A stretch of DNA of 64,000 bases from Fibrobacter sp. UWP2 (GCF_900141705.1 NZ_FQYM01000010.1:29191-93190); one strand, 5' to 3'. Positions 23,397 through 33,550 are shown, numbered from the stretch's first letter. A program made the numbers and translations. The notes: generated by a model not told the origin, from the sequence alone.

Positions 23397-24827
23397 CTAT
23401 TTGGCGATGTTGCGGTAGAAGGCGCTGAAGTCGTCCCAGCGGTAATAGGGGGCGGCGGGGCAGTTTGCCTTGGCGCCTGCGCCTTGTGCTTGCGCGTACC
23501 CGCAGGGTACGGGGAGCTCCTGCTCCACCTCGTTGTAGAGGACTTTCACCAGGACGGGCTTTGCGTTTTTGCCGGCGCCCGCCTTGTAAAATACAATTTG
23601 CAGGTTCGCCGCCATCGGGATGATTTTAAAGTCGGTCCATTGCTCGTGCAACTTGGAGAGGTCGGTCACGCGGGCGTTTGCCACGGGGAGCTGCATGAGG
23701 CCTGCGAGGGGGAGGATTCCGGTGTCGTGCCCAAAGCGGAGCGTCGCCACAGGGGTGTTCGCGGCGGTACCCGAAACTGCGGTACCCGAAGCGCCTGTGA
23801 CGGCCTTGTCGGCTTCGTCCAAAATGTTCGTCAAAATGGATTTGCCGTAGGTGACGCCCTGTTCGCCGGTGAGCGGGCACGAACCCAGCACGCTGTACCA
23901 CCAGGCGTTTTGCGCCTTCCAGCGGGCGAGTTCCTCGGCGGGCGTAAAAAGGTCGTTGAAATTGAATGGTTGCGTGCCCTCGAAGAACTGCGCGTCCATC
24001 CCCTGCATGCTGCCGTGGATTTCGTACAGTTTGTTGTAAAAATCCGAGGCGTTCACGTTCTTTTTTACGTAGTTGCTGTCGCTAAAGATGCGGGCGAGGG
24101 TCGGCGCAAAGCTGATGTTTTTCCACAGCTTGTCGCTCTCCTTGTGATAGGCTTCGGTCTCGGCGTAGTCCTTGGTGTACTTGAAGTCGAATGTGTTGAT
24201 TCCCTGCATTAGGCTCTTGCCCGATTCCAGGCGTACGTCCACATTCGGCACATTGGCGCGCAGTTCACTGACGAACGCGGCCATGCTCACGATGCAGCGC
24301 CCCGAGGTGCTGGCGAAGGCGTCCACGTGCGGCGCGCTTTTGCCTTTGCCACTGTTGCCGCGGAACACTTCGGGGAAGTTCTTTGCCATGCGCTTGGCGA
24401 TTCCTTGGTGCTGCCCCACGCCCACCTGCGTGAGGTCGCCTGTGCGCGGAGCCGCGTGCTCGCTCAAGAACCGCGTGCGTTCGAGCGCCGACTTGCCGAG
24501 GGGCGTCAATTTGCCCGCCGAGTCGGCCTTGGCGAGTGTGTTGTAGAGGTAGTGGTAATCGTCGGCGCTGTAGTGGAAACGGCTCCCGTGGCGAGCGTAG
24601 TGGCTGATGTAAAAAGGCTTGTAGCCGGCAGGCGCCTTGGTGAGCTTGGTGTTGCTCCCGTTGCGCCCGGGTTCCGGGTAAACGCTGTACCCACTGGCGG
24701 TCCATTCGTGGTGGGCTAGCATCAGGCTGTCGTTGGTTTGGGCAAGGGGGGCGGTGCCAAGCCCTGCGGCGCAAAAAGTGGCGACCGCGATGGTCGCGAA
24801 AGCTGATGAAATGGCAATGTGCTTCAT
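23397..24827 (-). CDS. Secreted histidine acid phosphatase (MINPP/phytase-like)
   Basis: 476 residues from ATG 24827; the signal peptide is MKHIAISSAFATIAVATFCAA. The catalytic RHGSR motif (ARHGSRFHY) follows about 80 residues in, and the second catalytic motif is GHD (LRFGHDTGILPLAG), so both active-site parts are present. Spacing and length resemble multiple inositol polyphosphate phosphatases more than classical AppA. It probably releases phosphate from phytate or other esters in the periplasm or outside the cell, which suits a rumen plant-fibre degrader. TAGATTTC just upstream of the start may be the promoter. The open frame beyond 24827 is not part of the gene. Confidence 0.85.
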   Translation of the reverse strand: MKHIAISSAFATIAVATFCAAGLGTAPLAQTNDSLMLAHHEWTASGYSVYPEPGRNGSNTKLTKAPAGYKPFYISHYARHGSRFHYSADDYHYLYNTLAKADSAGKLTPLGKSALERTRFLSEHAAPRTGDLTQVGVGQHQGIAKRMAKNFPEVFRGNSGKGKSAPHVDAFASTSGRCIVSMAAFVSELRANVPNVDVRLESGKSLMQGINTFDFKYTKDYAETEAYHKESDKLWKNISFAPTLARIFSDSNYVKKNVNASDFYNKLYEIHGSMQGMDAQFFEGTQPFNFNDLFTPAEELARWKAQNAWWYSVLGSCPLTGEQGVTYGKSILTNILDEADKAVTGASGTAVSGTAANTPVATLRFGHDTGILPLAGLMQLPVANARVTDLSKLHEQWTDFKIIPMAANLQIVFYKAGAGKNAKPVLVKVLYNEVEQELPVPCGYAQAQGAGAKANCPAAPYYRWDDFSAFYRNIAK

Positions 24828-24893
24828 GGTGGGAAATCTATAAAAAAAATGGGGCGAAATAAATCTATATTTCTTGCCAAAAAAGTAGGGAAC

Positions 24894-25742
24894 ATGCTGA
24901 AGTTGGAATATTTGTTCGAAGACAAGGAAGTGCCCGCGTTGGGGGCGCTCGCCGATTACGATACGCTGGACTTTGTCAGCGACGGGAGCCACATTTACGG
25001 CGAAATCATGTGGCCCGATAGCGAGTTCAAGGACCCGCGCCCCTGCGTCATTTTGTCCCACGGCTTCCCGGGTTCGGCAAGGAACGACGACATTTCCCAC
25101 GCTCTTTGCCGCATAGGTTGCGTTGTGATGGTCCCGCACCATCGCGGCGCCTGGGGCAGCGAGGGCAAGTACCTCCTCTCGAACTGCATCGAAGACGCGA
25201 AAAACCTCGCTGAGTACGCGCGCACTCCCGACTTTTGCGGGCGCTATAACGTGGATCCGACCAAGGTGTTCTTGGCGGGGCACAGCATGGGCGGCTGCAC
25301 GGCGCTCCACGCGGGCAAAAACCTGCCGTGGCTTGCGGGCATCGTGATGATTACGCCGTTCGACCCCACTGTCTATTTGGACAGTGGCCAAGCCGAGGTG
25401 CTAAAAAACCTGCTCACCCAAGGTAAAATTATGCGGAGTGATGGCGTGGAGGCTATTTTTGAAGATATCTCGAGCCACAGGGACGCCCTCCGGTTTGCAA
25501 CGACATACGAACAAATTAAAAACAGGAATGTGCTGTTCCTCGTGGGGACCCGCGACTCCATTACAAAGAGGGGGGTCATGATTGACCCTCTGTGGGGGAG
25601 GCTCAAGGCGGGCGAGACCACGGCAATCCATCGCTTGCGCGAGTTCCCTGCGGAGCACGGGCTTTTGGGGAGCCGCATCGGCTGCATTCGGGAAATTGCC
25701 GAATTCGTTTGCGATTGCTGCAATTCGTCGTTTTTACGGTGA
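24894..25742 (+). CDS. Alpha/beta hydrolase
   Basis: 282 residues from ATG 24894, with GTAGGG just upstream. Oxyanion motif HGFPGS, nucleophile elbow GHSMGG (Ser), and a C-terminal catalytic His probably in EHGLLG; the acid may be the Asp of VGTRDS. It resembles dienelactone hydrolase/prolyl-oligopeptidase-like serine hydrolases. No signal peptide, so cytoplasmic. Substrate unknown. Divergent from the histidine phosphatase gene. The longer open frame upstream would overlap that gene's start and is unlikely. Confidence 0.75.
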   Translation: MLKLEYLFEDKEVPALGALADYDTLDFVSDGSHIYGEIMWPDSEFKDPRPCVILSHGFPGSARNDDISHALCRIGCVVMVPHHRGAWGSEGKYLLSNCIEDAKNLAEYARTPDFCGRYNVDPTKVFLAGHSMGGCTALHAGKNLPWLAGIVMITPFDPTVYLDSGQAEVLKNLLTQGKIMRSDGVEAIFEDISSHRDALRFATTYEQIKNRNVLFLVGTRDSITKRGVMIDPLWGRLKAGETTAIHRLREFPAEHGLLGSRIGCIREIAEFVCDCCNSSFLR

Positions 25743-25808
25743 GCCGCGCCCACTGGCGTGGGCTTTATTTGCTAAATTAAAGCCCGTAAAAATTAAAAAA
25801 GGAAAGCC

Positions 25809-28787
25809 ATGAGCATTGTAGATACAGTACTCCACAAGATTTTCGGTACACCGCACGAACGTAAGGTGAAGAAACTCCGCCCGGTCATTGCCCAGATTCA
25901 CGAAGCCCGCAAGGCTTTGGAAGCCCTGGACGATGCCGCCCTTGCCGCCAAGAGCGCGGAATTCCGCGAAAAGCTCAAGAACGGCGCCACGCTCGAAGAC
26001 ATTAAGGTCGAGGCCTTTGCCGTTTGCCAGGAGGCGTGCGACCGCCGTCTGGGTATTTTCAACATCTTCAAGCCCGAGAACAACTTTGACTTTAGCAAGC
26101 TCGGCCCCGAGCTCCAGGTATATACCGATGCCGCCAAGGCGGAACTCGACGCCGGCAAAAACGAATGGGAAGTCTACATGCCCGCCGCCGTCTACGCGAA
26201 GGTCCGCGAGCTGTACCCCGAGTCGGTGAAGCCCTTCCGCATGATGCCCTTCGATGTGCAGATGATTGGCGGCCTCGTGCTTCACGAAGGTGCCATCGCC
26301 GAAATGGCTACGGGTGAAGGTAAGACCCTCGCCGCTGCCCTCCCGGTGTATTTGAACGGCCTTAGCGGTCACGGCGTGCACGTGGTGACCGTGAACGACT
26401 ACCTTGCCGGCCGTGACGCCAAGCAGATGGGCCTGGTTTACAAGTTCCTGGGCCTCACGGTGGGTCTCATTGTGAATGGCTTGAACCCCGAGCAGCGTCG
26501 CATTAGCTACAACAGCGACGTGACCTACGGTACCAACAACGAATTTGGCTTTGACTACCTGCGCGACAACATGGCTGTGGAGCCCAACCAGCTGGTGCAG
26601 CGCGAACTCAACTTCTGCATTGTGGACGAAGTGGACTCCATCTTGATAGACGAAGCCCGTACGCCGCTCATCATTAGCGGCCCTGCCGAGGACGCCACCG
26701 ACAAGTACGCCAAGGCGAACGAAATTGCCCAAAAACTGGTGAAGAACAGGGACTTTGGCGTCGACGAGAAGGACAAGAACATCCAGCTCACCGAGAAGGG
26801 TGTGAACCACATCCAGGAACTGATGGGCATCCAGAACCTCTACGGCGAACACGCCGACTGGGTGCACTTCTTTGATCAGGCCCTGCGCGCCTGGTACCTC
26901 TACGAGAAGGATGTCGACTACATTGTTCGCGACGGCGAAATTATCATCGTCGACGAGAACACGGGCCGCCTCATGGAAGGCCGCCGCTACAGTAACGGCA
27001 TGCACCAGGCCATCGAGGCCAAAGAAAAGGTGCAGATCCGCCGCGAGAACCAGACGCTCGCGACCATCACGTTCCAGAACTACTTCCGCATGTACAAGAA
27101 GCTCTCGGGTATGACCGGTACTGCCGAGACCGAGGCGACGGAATTCATCAAGATTTACAACATGAACACTTGGGTGATCCCGACCAACAAGCCGTGCATC
27201 CGCAAAGATTTGCAAGACATGGTGTACAAGTCCGAAGGCGCCAAGTGGAAGGCGATTGTCGCCGAGATCAAGGATCGCCACAGCAAGGGCCAGCCGCTCC
27301 TCGTGGGTACGGCCTCCATCGAAAAGTCCGAACACCTGCACGCCCTCCTCGAAAAGGAAGGCATCCCGCACGATGTTTTGAACGCGAAGAACCATGGTCG
27401 CGAAGCCGAGATTATTCAGTATGCCGGTCACAAGGACCGCGTGACGATCGCGACGAACATGGCCGGTCGTGGTACCGACATTGCCCTTGGACCGGGAGTT
27501 ACGGAACTGGGCGGCCTCCACGTGCTCGGCACCGAGCGCCACGAGTCCCGCCGTATTGACAACCAGTTACGTGGTCGTTCGGGCCGTCAGGGCGACCCGG
27601 GTTCCAGCCAGTACTTTTTGAGCCTGGACGACAACCTGATGCGTATTTTTGGTGGCGATAGCGTCAAGAACCTCATGACCCGTTTTGGCGTGGGCGAAGA
27701 CGAAGTGATTACCCACCCGATTGTGTCGCGCTCCATCCGTGGTGCCCAGCGCCGCGTCGAGGGCCAGAGCTTTGACATCCGTAAGCACTTGCTCGATTAC
27801 GATAACGTGATGAACGAACAGCGCAAGGTGATTTATGGTCTCCGCCGCCGCATTTTGAACGGCGAGGACATCCGCGAAGAAATCATGAACCGCATCGAGG
27901 ATGCCTGCGACATCAAGGTGAGCAACTACATTATTGCCAAGAGCTACCCCGAGGATTGGAACCTCGAAGGCTTGCACACCGACATCCAGCGTACTTTGGG
28001 CATGGAATACAACCTGACGCTCGAACAGGCCATGCAAAAGACTCCGGAGCAGGTGCTGGACGAAGTGATTGGCATGTGCAAGGCCCGCTACGAGAAGCTC
28101 ACCAAGATTATCCCCGATGCTGACTTCCGCAACATTGAACGCCGCTTCCTTTTGATGACCATTGACCAGGTGTGGAAGGAACACTTGTACGCCATGGACC
28201 AGCTGAAGGACGCCATCCGCTTCCACGGCTACGCCCAGAAGGACCCGCTGATGGTGTACAAGAACGAAGGCTACAAGATGTTCGAGAGTTGCCTCGAGAA
28301 GATCGCGACCCTCACGGCCCTCCGCATTTTGAACATCCGCATTACGCTCCCGAACGGCGTGACTGTCTCTCCGGACCAGTTGCAGCTTAAGACCCCGGAA
28401 CAGGTCGAGGCCGAAAAGGCTGCCGCCCAAAAGGCCGCCGAGCAGAATGGTGCCGCAGAGAACAACGCGAAAAAGCCCGCCAACGGCGAAGCTGCCGAGT
28501 CTGAACCGCAGATGAGCGCCGAGGGTGCCAAGGCCGCCGGTTTGGCTGGCCAGGCCGCCGCCTCGGAGACCAACGCCATTACGCCTGAACAGCAGCAACA
28601 GTCGAACGGCCCCATGCCGCAGTCGGCTCTGCCGGGTACCCGTCCGGCCCGCCGCGTGAACCCGGCAGTCGCCGCCGCACGCCAGCGTGCCCAGCAGGCC
28701 GCCGGCCCCAAGCTCGGGCGCAATGACCCCTGCTGGTGCGGCTCCGGCCTCAAGTACAAGAAGTGCCACGGGAAGGACGTGGAATAA
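25809..28787 (+). CDS. secA: Preprotein translocase ATPase SecA
   Basis: 992 residues. Walker A ATGEGKT (in MATGEGKTLAA), the DEAD-like DEVDSILIDEARTPLIISG, and the RGRSGRQGDPGSSQ motif VI are intact. A long Ala/Glu/Pro-rich linker (about 865-965) leads to the C-terminal zinc-binding tail CWCGSGLKYKKCHG, which binds SecB or ribosomes. It drives export of unfolded preproteins through SecYEG. The length is at the upper end because of the linker. Start ATG 25809 has AAAGGAAA upstream. It is followed by a short repeat and then tmk. Confidence 0.98.
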   Translation: MSIVDTVLHKIFGTPHERKVKKLRPVIAQIHEARKALEALDDAALAAKSAEFREKLKNGATLEDIKVEAFAVCQEACDRRLGIFNIFKPENNFDFSKLGPELQVYTDAAKAELDAGKNEWEVYMPAAVYAKVRELYPESVKPFRMMPFDVQMIGGLVLHEGAIAEMATGEGKTLAAALPVYLNGLSGHGVHVVTVNDYLAGRDAKQMGLVYKFLGLTVGLIVNGLNPEQRRISYNSDVTYGTNNEFGFDYLRDNMAVEPNQLVQRELNFCIVDEVDSILIDEARTPLIISGPAEDATDKYAKANEIAQKLVKNRDFGVDEKDKNIQLTEKGVNHIQELMGIQNLYGEHADWVHFFDQALRAWYLYEKDVDYIVRDGEIIIVDENTGRLMEGRRYSNGMHQAIEAKEKVQIRRENQTLATITFQNYFRMYKKLSGMTGTAETEATEFIKIYNMNTWVIPTNKPCIRKDLQDMVYKSEGAKWKAIVAEIKDRHSKGQPLLVGTASIEKSEHLHALLEKEGIPHDVLNAKNHGREAEIIQYAGHKDRVTIATNMAGRGTDIALGPGVTELGGLHVLGTERHESRRIDNQLRGRSGRQGDPGSSQYFLSLDDNLMRIFGGDSVKNLMTRFGVGEDEVITHPIVSRSIRGAQRRVEGQSFDIRKHLLDYDNVMNEQRKVIYGLRRRILNGEDIREEIMNRIEDACDIKVSNYIIAKSYPEDWNLEGLHTDIQRTLGMEYNLTLEQAMQKTPEQVLDEVIGMCKARYEKLTKIIPDADFRNIERRFLLMTIDQVWKEHLYAMDQLKDAIRFHGYAQKDPLMVYKNEGYKMFESCLEKIATLTALRILNIRITLPNGVTVSPDQLQLKTPEQVEAEKAAAQKAAEQNGAAENNAKKPANGEAAESEPQMSAEGAKAAGLAGQAAASETNAITPEQQQQSNGPMPQSALPGTRPARRVNPAVAAARQRAQQAAGPKLGRNDPCWCGSGLKYKKCHGKDVE

Positions 28788-28798
28788 TGTGTAGTGTG
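28786..28798. repeat. Dispersed AATGTGTAGTGTG repeat after the secA stop
   Basis: This 13-mer starts within the secA stop codon and is found again, in opposite orientation, at 51593-51605 where it overlaps the trpB stop. The flanks (TGGAATGAG; TCACTTCACA) are of the same low-complexity GTG/CAC kind. Confidence 0.45.
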
Positions 28799-28843
28799 GA
28801 ATGAGAGATTTGTCACTTCACATCTTGTATTTGACCTCTGCAT

Positions 28844-29470
28844 ATGAAAACCGCTAAGCGTTTCTTTTGCCTTGAAGGGATTGACGGCTCGGGTAAAACG
28901 ACCCAGCTCGACATGCTCGCCGCGGCGCTTGCCCGCGACGGCTACGAGGTCGTCAAGTTCCGTGAACCAGGTGGCGCCAAAATTTCGGAGCGCATTCGCG
29001 AGCTCCTTTTGGACCCATCCTTCAAGGGCATCATGAGCGACAAGGCGGAACTCTTGCTTTACAACGCGGCCCGCGCCCAGGTCATTAAGGAAGTGATCCA
29101 GCCGGCGCTCGACGCGGGCAAGATCGTGATTGCCGACCGTTTTGCCTGGAGCACTTTTGCCTACCAGGGTTACGCCCGCGGCATCGACACCGACCTGATT
29201 TTGAAACTCACCGAAATGACTTGTGGCGGCTGTTTTCCTGAGCTCACCGTCGTGCTCGACATCAGTGTGGAGCGCGGCCGTGCCCGTACCTGCAAACGCG
29301 GCGAGGCGCCTGACCGCTTGGAGCAGGAGAAGGCCGACTTTTTCGAGAGGGTGCGCCAGGGCTACCTGGCCGCGGCCCGCGACTACGACTGCGTGGCCGC
29401 CATAGACGCCGACCGCGACCCCGAAGAAATTCACAAGGAATTGCTTGCCCTAGTGAAGGCGAAACTCTAA
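28844..29470 (+). CDS. tmk: Thymidylate kinase
   Basis: 208 residues. P-loop GIDGSGKTT (residues 12-20), the DR(Y/F/H) motif as ADRFAWSTFAYQG and a short lid region (CKRGEAPDRLEQEKADFF) identify dTMP kinase, which makes dTDP for DNA synthesis. Length is standard. It follows secA by 56 bases, with repeat-like sequence between, and precedes a membrane phosphoesterase gene by 27. Confidence 0.93.
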   Translation: MKTAKRFFCLEGIDGSGKTTQLDMLAAALARDGYEVVKFREPGGAKISERIRELLLDPSFKGIMSDKAELLLYNAARAQVIKEVIQPALDAGKIVIADRFAWSTFAYQGYARGIDTDLILKLTEMTCGGCFPELTVVLDISVERGRARTCKRGEAPDRLEQEKADFFERVRQGYLAAARDYDCVAAIDADRDPEEIHKELLALVKAKL

Positions 29471-29497
29471 CATCCGTTCAAAAGCACCCGGAGAAAA

Positions 29498-30574
29498 ATG
29501 ATTTTCCTTTTTATTCTGGTATTCGGGGTGCTGTTCCTCTTTTTGAATGTGCGGCAAGTTGCGCCGGGCAACAAGGGGAGCATTATTGCGGGCCTCACCG
29601 TGGTGCTTTTACCGGTGAGCTTTGTTTTTCGCGGGCATTTGTGGGCGAGCGTCATCCAAGCGTTCATGGCGGTGTGGCTATGCCAGGCGCTGCTTTTGTA
29701 CATGCTGTGGTGGGTGGCGCGCGGGGTGCGCCGCGCGGTTGTGCGCAAGCCGCTTAAGCAGCGCTTCTCGATTTTGACTGCGCGTGTTTTGCTTGCGGTT
29801 TCCGTCGTGGTGACGGCGGTGATGTGTTTTGTAGGCTACGCCCACAATGCCGATTACAAAATCCGCGAGGCGAGCGTGGACCTGCCCGGCGAAAACTTCA
29901 CTGCCCTCTTTTTTAGCGACCTGCACATTGACCCGCTCTTTGATCGTCATAAAATTGAGCGGATGACTGCCGACGCCGCCCGCATAAAACCGGATTACAT
30001 TCTGTTTGGCGGCGACTTTGCCGATGTGATGGACTCGGTGCTCACGGAACAGGGGTACGACTCGCTGATACAGCAGTTTGCAAAGACGGCCGGTGTCGCG
30101 GCCATTGCCATTAACGGGAATCACGAGGCATACATGGAGTGGAGTGGCAGCGACCCGAACGGGTGGCTGCGCAAGAACGGATTTATTGTGCTGGACGATT
30201 CCACCGCCTGCATGCCGCACGCTTGCTTTACCGGGCGCACCGATTTCCAGGTAGCCCGTATCCGGGAGCTTTCTCGCGTGCCACTACAGATGCTGGCGCC
30301 CAAAGAAAATGCCTTGCCTTGGATTGTTCTGGACCACCAGCCCAAGGGCATCGAGAAGGAGCACACGGGGCGTCTCCCCGATTTTGCGCTCTCGGGTCAC
30401 ACGCACAATGGGCAGTTTTTCCCGGGCACCATCGTTATCAAGTGGGTCTGGCGATTGGTTTACGGCCTGGGTGAACTCGATGGCGTCAAGTGGCTGGTTT
30501 CCAGCGGTATTGATTGCTGGGGCCCGCCTGTGCGAGTCGGCAGCGATACCGAAATGTGGCTCATCCGGTTTTAG
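29498..30574 (+). CDS. Membrane-anchored metallophosphoesterase (YkuE-like)
   Basis: 358 residues. Three to four hydrophobic helices fill residues 1-125. The C-terminal domain carries the calcineurin-type motifs FSDLHIDP, FGGDFADV, NGNHEA, LDHQP and SGHTHNGQFFPG. The family includes YkuE-type enzymes with a catalytic domain outside the membrane that may cleave UDP-linked or lipid pyrophosphates. The substrate is unknown. Probably co-transcribed with tmk. Confidence 0.85.
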   Translation: MIFLFILVFGVLFLFLNVRQVAPGNKGSIIAGLTVVLLPVSFVFRGHLWASVIQAFMAVWLCQALLLYMLWWVARGVRRAVVRKPLKQRFSILTARVLLAVSVVVTAVMCFVGYAHNADYKIREASVDLPGENFTALFFSDLHIDPLFDRHKIERMTADAARIKPDYILFGGDFADVMDSVLTEQGYDSLIQQFAKTAGVAAIAINGNHEAYMEWSGSDPNGWLRKNGFIVLDDSTACMPHACFTGRTDFQVARIRELSRVPLQMLAPKENALPWIVLDHQPKGIEKEHTGRLPDFALSGHTHNGQFFPGTIVIKWVWRLVYGLGELDGVKWLVSSGIDCWGPPVRVGSDTEMWLIRF

Positions 30575-30610
30575 CCTTTAATTTTGAATACCAACTTTGC
30601 CTGAAAAACT

Positions 30611-30618
30611 TATATTTG
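30611..30618 (+). promoter_or_regulatory. TATATTTG (-7-like) promoter element
   Basis: Exact TAnnTTTG match 36 bases before ATG 30655. Here a Shine-Dalgarno (AAGGAG) follows, so this gene would have a normal short leader, unlike the others with this element. Confidence 0.4.
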
Positions 30619-30654
30619 TAGAGGTGGGATGAAACATGAGGCTGGCAAGGAGTT

Positions 30655-31482
30655 ATGAAGCCGATAACAGACTACCAAGACTATCGTCTCTACATGCGAG
30701 ATTTTTACGCGGAGCGCAAGGCTAGTTCCGCATTTTCGTGGCGGGCGTTTGCAAAGCTCGCAGGATTTGCCTCATCGGGATACTTGAAGCTGGTTTGCGA
30801 CGGTAAGACGCGCCTTAGCCGAGTCGGCCTCTCCAAGGTGGCCAAGGCCATGAAACTCGCCAAAATCCAGACGGAATATTTCCGCGCCATGGTGGCGTTC
30901 AGCGATGAGCCCGATGTCAACAAGAGGGCGGCTGCTTTCGAGAAAATGCAGGCCATTGCCGAAGAGAACAAGGTCCGCATTGTGGGCGAATCGGCCTACC
31001 GCTATTTTGACACATGGTGGAATCCGATATTGCGCGAGATGGCGCCGATGCTCGCGGTGGCATCGCCGACCCAGATTTCAAATTTGCTCTATGGCGGCGT
31101 GACGCGCTTTGATGTGCAGCAGTCGCTCGACTTTTTGGTGGAGGCCGGTTTTTTGACCCGTACGGGCCATAACGTTTACGAGCAGACCGACAAGGCCGTG
31201 GCGGGCTCCTCCGATGCGATTCCCAAGGCGATTCGCATGATGCAAAAGCAAATGGCTTTGCTGGGGGCGCGAATTATTGATGAGCTGCCCAAGTCGGAAC
31301 GCAATTTTTCGGGCCTCACGGTGGCGGCGAACAAGCAGACCTACGAACGCGTTGTCGAGGAGCTTACCACCTGCCGCAAAAAGATTGCCTCCATTGTGGC
31401 GAACGCCGAGAACGGCAATCGCATTTACCGTTTAAACTTGCATTTTTTCCCTGTAACCAAAGAAATATTCAATGAAAAATAA
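30655..31482 (+). CDS. TIGR02147 family protein, probable regulator, copy 1
   Basis: 275 residues, no signal or membrane segment. It resembles TIGR02147, described as the second largest paralogous family of F. succinogenes. Residues about 26-68 (FSWRAFAKLAGFASSGYLKLVCDGKTRLS) look like an XRE-type helix-turn-helix; a winged-helix-like middle follows (VTRFDVQQSLDFLVEAGFLTRTG) and a C-terminal segment ends YRLNLHFFPVTKE. DNA binding is inferred. The gene overlaps the start of the FISUMP lipoprotein gene by 11 bases, which suggests translational coupling and that it regulates or serves that lipoprotein. Confidence 0.75.
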   Translation: MKPITDYQDYRLYMRDFYAERKASSAFSWRAFAKLAGFASSGYLKLVCDGKTRLSRVGLSKVAKAMKLAKIQTEYFRAMVAFSDEPDVNKRAAAFEKMQAIAEENKVRIVGESAYRYFDTWWNPILREMAPMLAVASPTQISNLLYGGVTRFDVQQSLDFLVEAGFLTRTGHNVYEQTDKAVAGSSDAIPKAIRMMQKQMALLGARIIDELPKSERNFSGLTVAANKQTYERVVEELTTCRKKIASIVANAENGNRIYRLNLHFFPVTKEIFNEK

Positions 31483-33517
31483 AACGTTCTTGCTTGGATT
31501 CGTCTTTTTTTGGATAACCGCATTGCTGTTCGTTTCGGCGTGTTCCGAGAGTTCCGAAAAGAAGGTCGCCTCGGGCTACACCGAAGACGAGAATGCTACC
31601 CTCGACAGCGTCGCTTACGAAAAGGTCCTCCAAACCTGGGAGCCCGTCGTTGCGGTGGACTCCGCCAAGCGCAACTACAGCGGCGCCGATACGACGGTGG
31701 AGGCGAGCTGGTACGAGGTGGTGTTCAATACCGATGCCAAGGAGTTCTATTCGTATAGCGATACCGCCGCCGACTCTGCCAACCTTGTGGTGAATCTGTA
31801 CGAGAAGGAGAACGCGGTTCAATTGACGGTGCAGTCTGCCGACATCAATAGCTATTATACGTATTTGCTAAAGCGTGAGGCCATGCAGGCTGTTGTCGAG
31901 GAGCGTCTGGATGTGTTCTACAGCGGCGACTCGGCCGAGTCGGCGTGCCGCGCGGGCCTTAGTGCCTTCGAGGCGAGTTGCACCGAAAAGGAAGGTGCGT
32001 TTACGGACCAGTTTGGGCTGGATGTTTGCGACGAACTGCACTTGGTCTGCGTCACGACGGTGACGCCTAAGGATTCTGCCGCCACTTACCTGAAGGATGT
32101 GGCCATGACATTGCAACAGCAGGGTCTCGGTATTTTGCAGGACATGGGCCACGACGTTCCCGTCATTGACACTGCCGACACCAGTGTAAACGATACCGCC
32201 GACACCTCGGCAACGACTGCGCAAAAACGCATTTCAAGTTTTACGGACGCACGTGATGGCCACGAGTACAAAACAGTCCAGATTGGCGACCAGGAATGGA
32301 TGGCCGAGAACTTGAATTACGCCTACACGGTGCCGACGACAAATTCGGATTCGTCCAGTTTTTGCTATGACAACGACCCTGCCAACTGCGAAAAGTTCGG
32401 GCGGCTTTACATGTGGTCGGCGGCCATAGACAGTGCTGGCCTTTTTAGTGACGTCACCAAGGGCTATGGCGAAGGGATCGTGTATTATAACATCATGAAT
32501 GTACAGGGGGTGTGCCCCGAGGGCTGGCGTCTTCCCAACTTTGACGACTTCGAAATATTGTTCCACTATGCCGGCGACGACAGCCTGGAGGCCAAGCGCC
32601 TGAAGTCGGTAGACCACATGGGAGACGACACTTACGGTTTCGCCCTCCTTTCTGCAGGGGCTGGTGAAGTCCCGGTGAACAATGGGGTAGATTCTGTAAT
32701 TCCAGTTAGATACTTTGATACGGATATTAAGGGATACTTGTGGAGCGCTTCGAACGATGGGCGTTTTCCTTACCTTGTGTCGGTGACAAAATATTGGGAT
32801 TATTTTGATAATGGAGGGAGGAGGCAATTTAGACCTGGCAATTATGCCTTTTCGGTGCGCTGCATTAAGGGGGCGACCGAACTGACTTCGCCAATGGACA
32901 TGTTGGACCCCGCCACAGTGACATTGGATTCCCTGGTGGATGCCCGTGACGGGCATGTGTATAAAACGGTCCAGATCGGCGACCAGGTTTGGATGGCGGA
33001 GAACCTGAATTACAATGGCGGCGAAAACAGCGTTTGCTACGATAACGACGAAGAAAACTGCACTCAATATGGCAGGCTATACAAGTGGGCCACGGCGGTG
33101 GGCTCTACGGATGCCGTGTGTGCGCAAAAGCCTCTTTGTGAATTTACGACCAAGGTCCAGGGCGTATGCCCGGAGGGTTGGCACATTCCCTCTATGCAGG
33201 AGACTGATTCCTTATATGCAAGAATAGGGTCCACGTGCAACGCCCTGATGAGTACAGATTATGATTACTATTGCAAAGGCTTCGATTTGTACGGCTTTAA
33301 CCTAAAAGCAGTGGGTGGAGCCAAGGTGTCTGGCGATAGCATTGTATTTAGTGATTCGCTTACGACGTTGACTGGAGCTGTATGGATAACTTCTATATAT
33401 GGGAGCGTGGAACCCTATAGTGCCTATACCTTTGGGGGATGGGGGCGAACTGCTCGCGGATGCTTTGAACAGGATGTGCGTACAGTGTACGCCCCGGTCC
33501 GCTGCCTCAAGGACTGA
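31472..33517 (+). CDS. Lipoprotein with two FISUMP domains (TIGR02145)
   Basis: 681 residues. The lipobox FVSAC places the lipidated cysteine near residue 24. After a unique 230-residue part come two FISUMP domains (about 250-470 and 485-680), each beginning DARDGH-x-YKTVQIGDQ-x-WMAENLNY and containing GRLYMW/GRLYKW, VQGVCPEGW and a final PVRCLKD or SVRCIKG. This domain is the major paralogous family of F. succinogenes and is thought to be surface exposed; its ligand is not known. It overlaps the upstream TIGR02147 gene. A strong terminator follows at 33551. Confidence 0.85.
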   Translation: MKNKTFLLGFVFFWITALLFVSACSESSEKKVASGYTEDENATLDSVAYEKVLQTWEPVVAVDSAKRNYSGADTTVEASWYEVVFNTDAKEFYSYSDTAADSANLVVNLYEKENAVQLTVQSADINSYYTYLLKREAMQAVVEERLDVFYSGDSAESACRAGLSAFEASCTEKEGAFTDQFGLDVCDELHLVCVTTVTPKDSAATYLKDVAMTLQQQGLGILQDMGHDVPVIDTADTSVNDTADTSATTAQKRISSFTDARDGHEYKTVQIGDQEWMAENLNYAYTVPTTNSDSSSFCYDNDPANCEKFGRLYMWSAAIDSAGLFSDVTKGYGEGIVYYNIMNVQGVCPEGWRLPNFDDFEILFHYAGDDSLEAKRLKSVDHMGDDTYGFALLSAGAGEVPVNNGVDSVIPVRYFDTDIKGYLWSASNDGRFPYLVSVTKYWDYFDNGGRRQFRPGNYAFSVRCIKGATELTSPMDMLDPATVTLDSLVDARDGHVYKTVQIGDQVWMAENLNYNGGENSVCYDNDEENCTQYGRLYKWATAVGSTDAVCAQKPLCEFTTKVQGVCPEGWHIPSMQETDSLYARIGSTCNALMSTDYDYYCKGFDLYGFNLKAVGGAKVSGDSIVFSDSLTTLTGAVWITSIYGSVEPYSAYTFGGWGRTARGCFEQDVRTVYAPVRCLKD

Positions 33518-33550
33518 TTTTTAGAGCCCGCTTTTAGTGGTTACAAACGA

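Noticed and set aside
24828..25391. N-terminal extension of the histidine acid phosphatase
   Set aside because: It would run through the divergent hydrolase gene, and the signal peptide starts at 24827.
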